From DATLBY01 sp035526665 (lineage in GTDB: Bacteria; Acidobacteriota; Terriglobia; Bryobacterales; Bryobacteraceae): a stretch of DNA of 5,547 nt. The stretch lies in assembly GCA_035526665.1 (NCBI GenBank), contig DATLBY010000372.1, forward strand, positions 1 through 5,547. Reading direction: 5' to 3'. Position numbers and translations under genes: made by a program. This document shows positions 5,466-5,547 of the stretch, one piece after another; the stretch's first letter is position 1, and each line of letters starts with the position of its first letter. The notes below the pieces were generated by a model, which was given only the letters and a program-made list of their open reading frames with translations, was not told where the DNA came from and searched no databases.

Positions 5466-5547
5466 ATGCAAGCAACACAGATACGGCCAGGTATGGTCAT
5501 CAAGTACAACAACGAACTCTACTCGATCTTCAGCATGGTGCACCGCA
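5466..5547 (+). CDS. efp: Elongation factor P, N-terminal fragment (3' end outside window)
   Basis: The first 27 codons read MQATQIRPGMVIKYNNELYS and then IFSMVHR. This matches the start of EF-P domain I: an RPGM turn, a beta-strand VIKYNNELYSI, and the strand leading to the modified loop. EF-P binds between the ribosomal P and E sites and relieves stalling at consecutive prolines. The loop residue that carries the modification (Lys or Arg near position 34) lies beyond the window edge, so the modification type cannot be judged. There is no clear Shine-Dalgarno in the 15 bases before the ATG. The only near candidate, GGTAG at 5454-5458, is poor. Translation may depend on an unstructured or short leader. 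No other in-frame upstream start is attractive. This is a housekeeping gene unrelated to the neighbouring leftward operon. Confidence 0.9.
   Translation, partial: MQATQIRPGMVIKYNNELYSIFSMVHR

Overview
The window comes from a moderately GC-rich bacterial chromosome. It is most likely an Acidobacteriota genome of the Solibacter/Bryobacter type. That placement rests on recollection of similar EF-P N-termini and RND pump tails and on the style of the intergenic repeats. It is an inference, since no rRNA or other taxonomic marker is present.

Layout. Positions 2-232 (+) are the last 76 codons of an RND-type efflux pump permease. Its stop overlaps the start of a periplasmic adaptor (membrane fusion protein) gene at 219-1334 (+). 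A 165-bp convergent gap (1335-1499) follows and holds a repeat: a conserved head plus a tandem ATTTTCCC array. Next is a four-gene operon on the minus strand, read from right to left: a 141-aa uncharacterised protein (5055-4630), a double-domain KaiC-like ATPase (4627-3137), a PAS-containing sensor histidine kinase (3115-1943) and a single-domain Rcp1-like response regulator (1946-1500). The junctions are tight (2 bp, 21 bp and a 4-bp ATGA overlap), so co-transcription is very likely. Upstream of the operon lies a 410-bp divergent intergenic region (5056-5465). It holds a good sigma70-type promoter facing right, a second copy of the repeat, and the start of efp (elongation factor P), which runs off the right edge from 5466.

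How the genes fit together. The pump tail and adaptor are the end of a tripartite efflux operon and are unrelated to the rest. The operon looks like a KaiC-type signalling module without KaiA or KaiB. A RecA/KaiC-fold ATPase is paired with a His-Asp phosphorelay made of a soluble kinase and a CheY-like regulator with no output domain, plus a small helical protein of unknown function. The KaiC-like protein has an intact second domain (Walker A, Glu-Glu pair), but its first domain has lost the Glu-Glu pair. Of the two classic autophosphorylation residues, only the Ser is kept. The 141-aa protein is the least explained element and the best candidate for a new component.

The two copies of the repeat lie in the same orientation on either side of the four-gene operon. 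This could mark it as an inserted block, or could simply reflect a dispersed intergenic repeat family.
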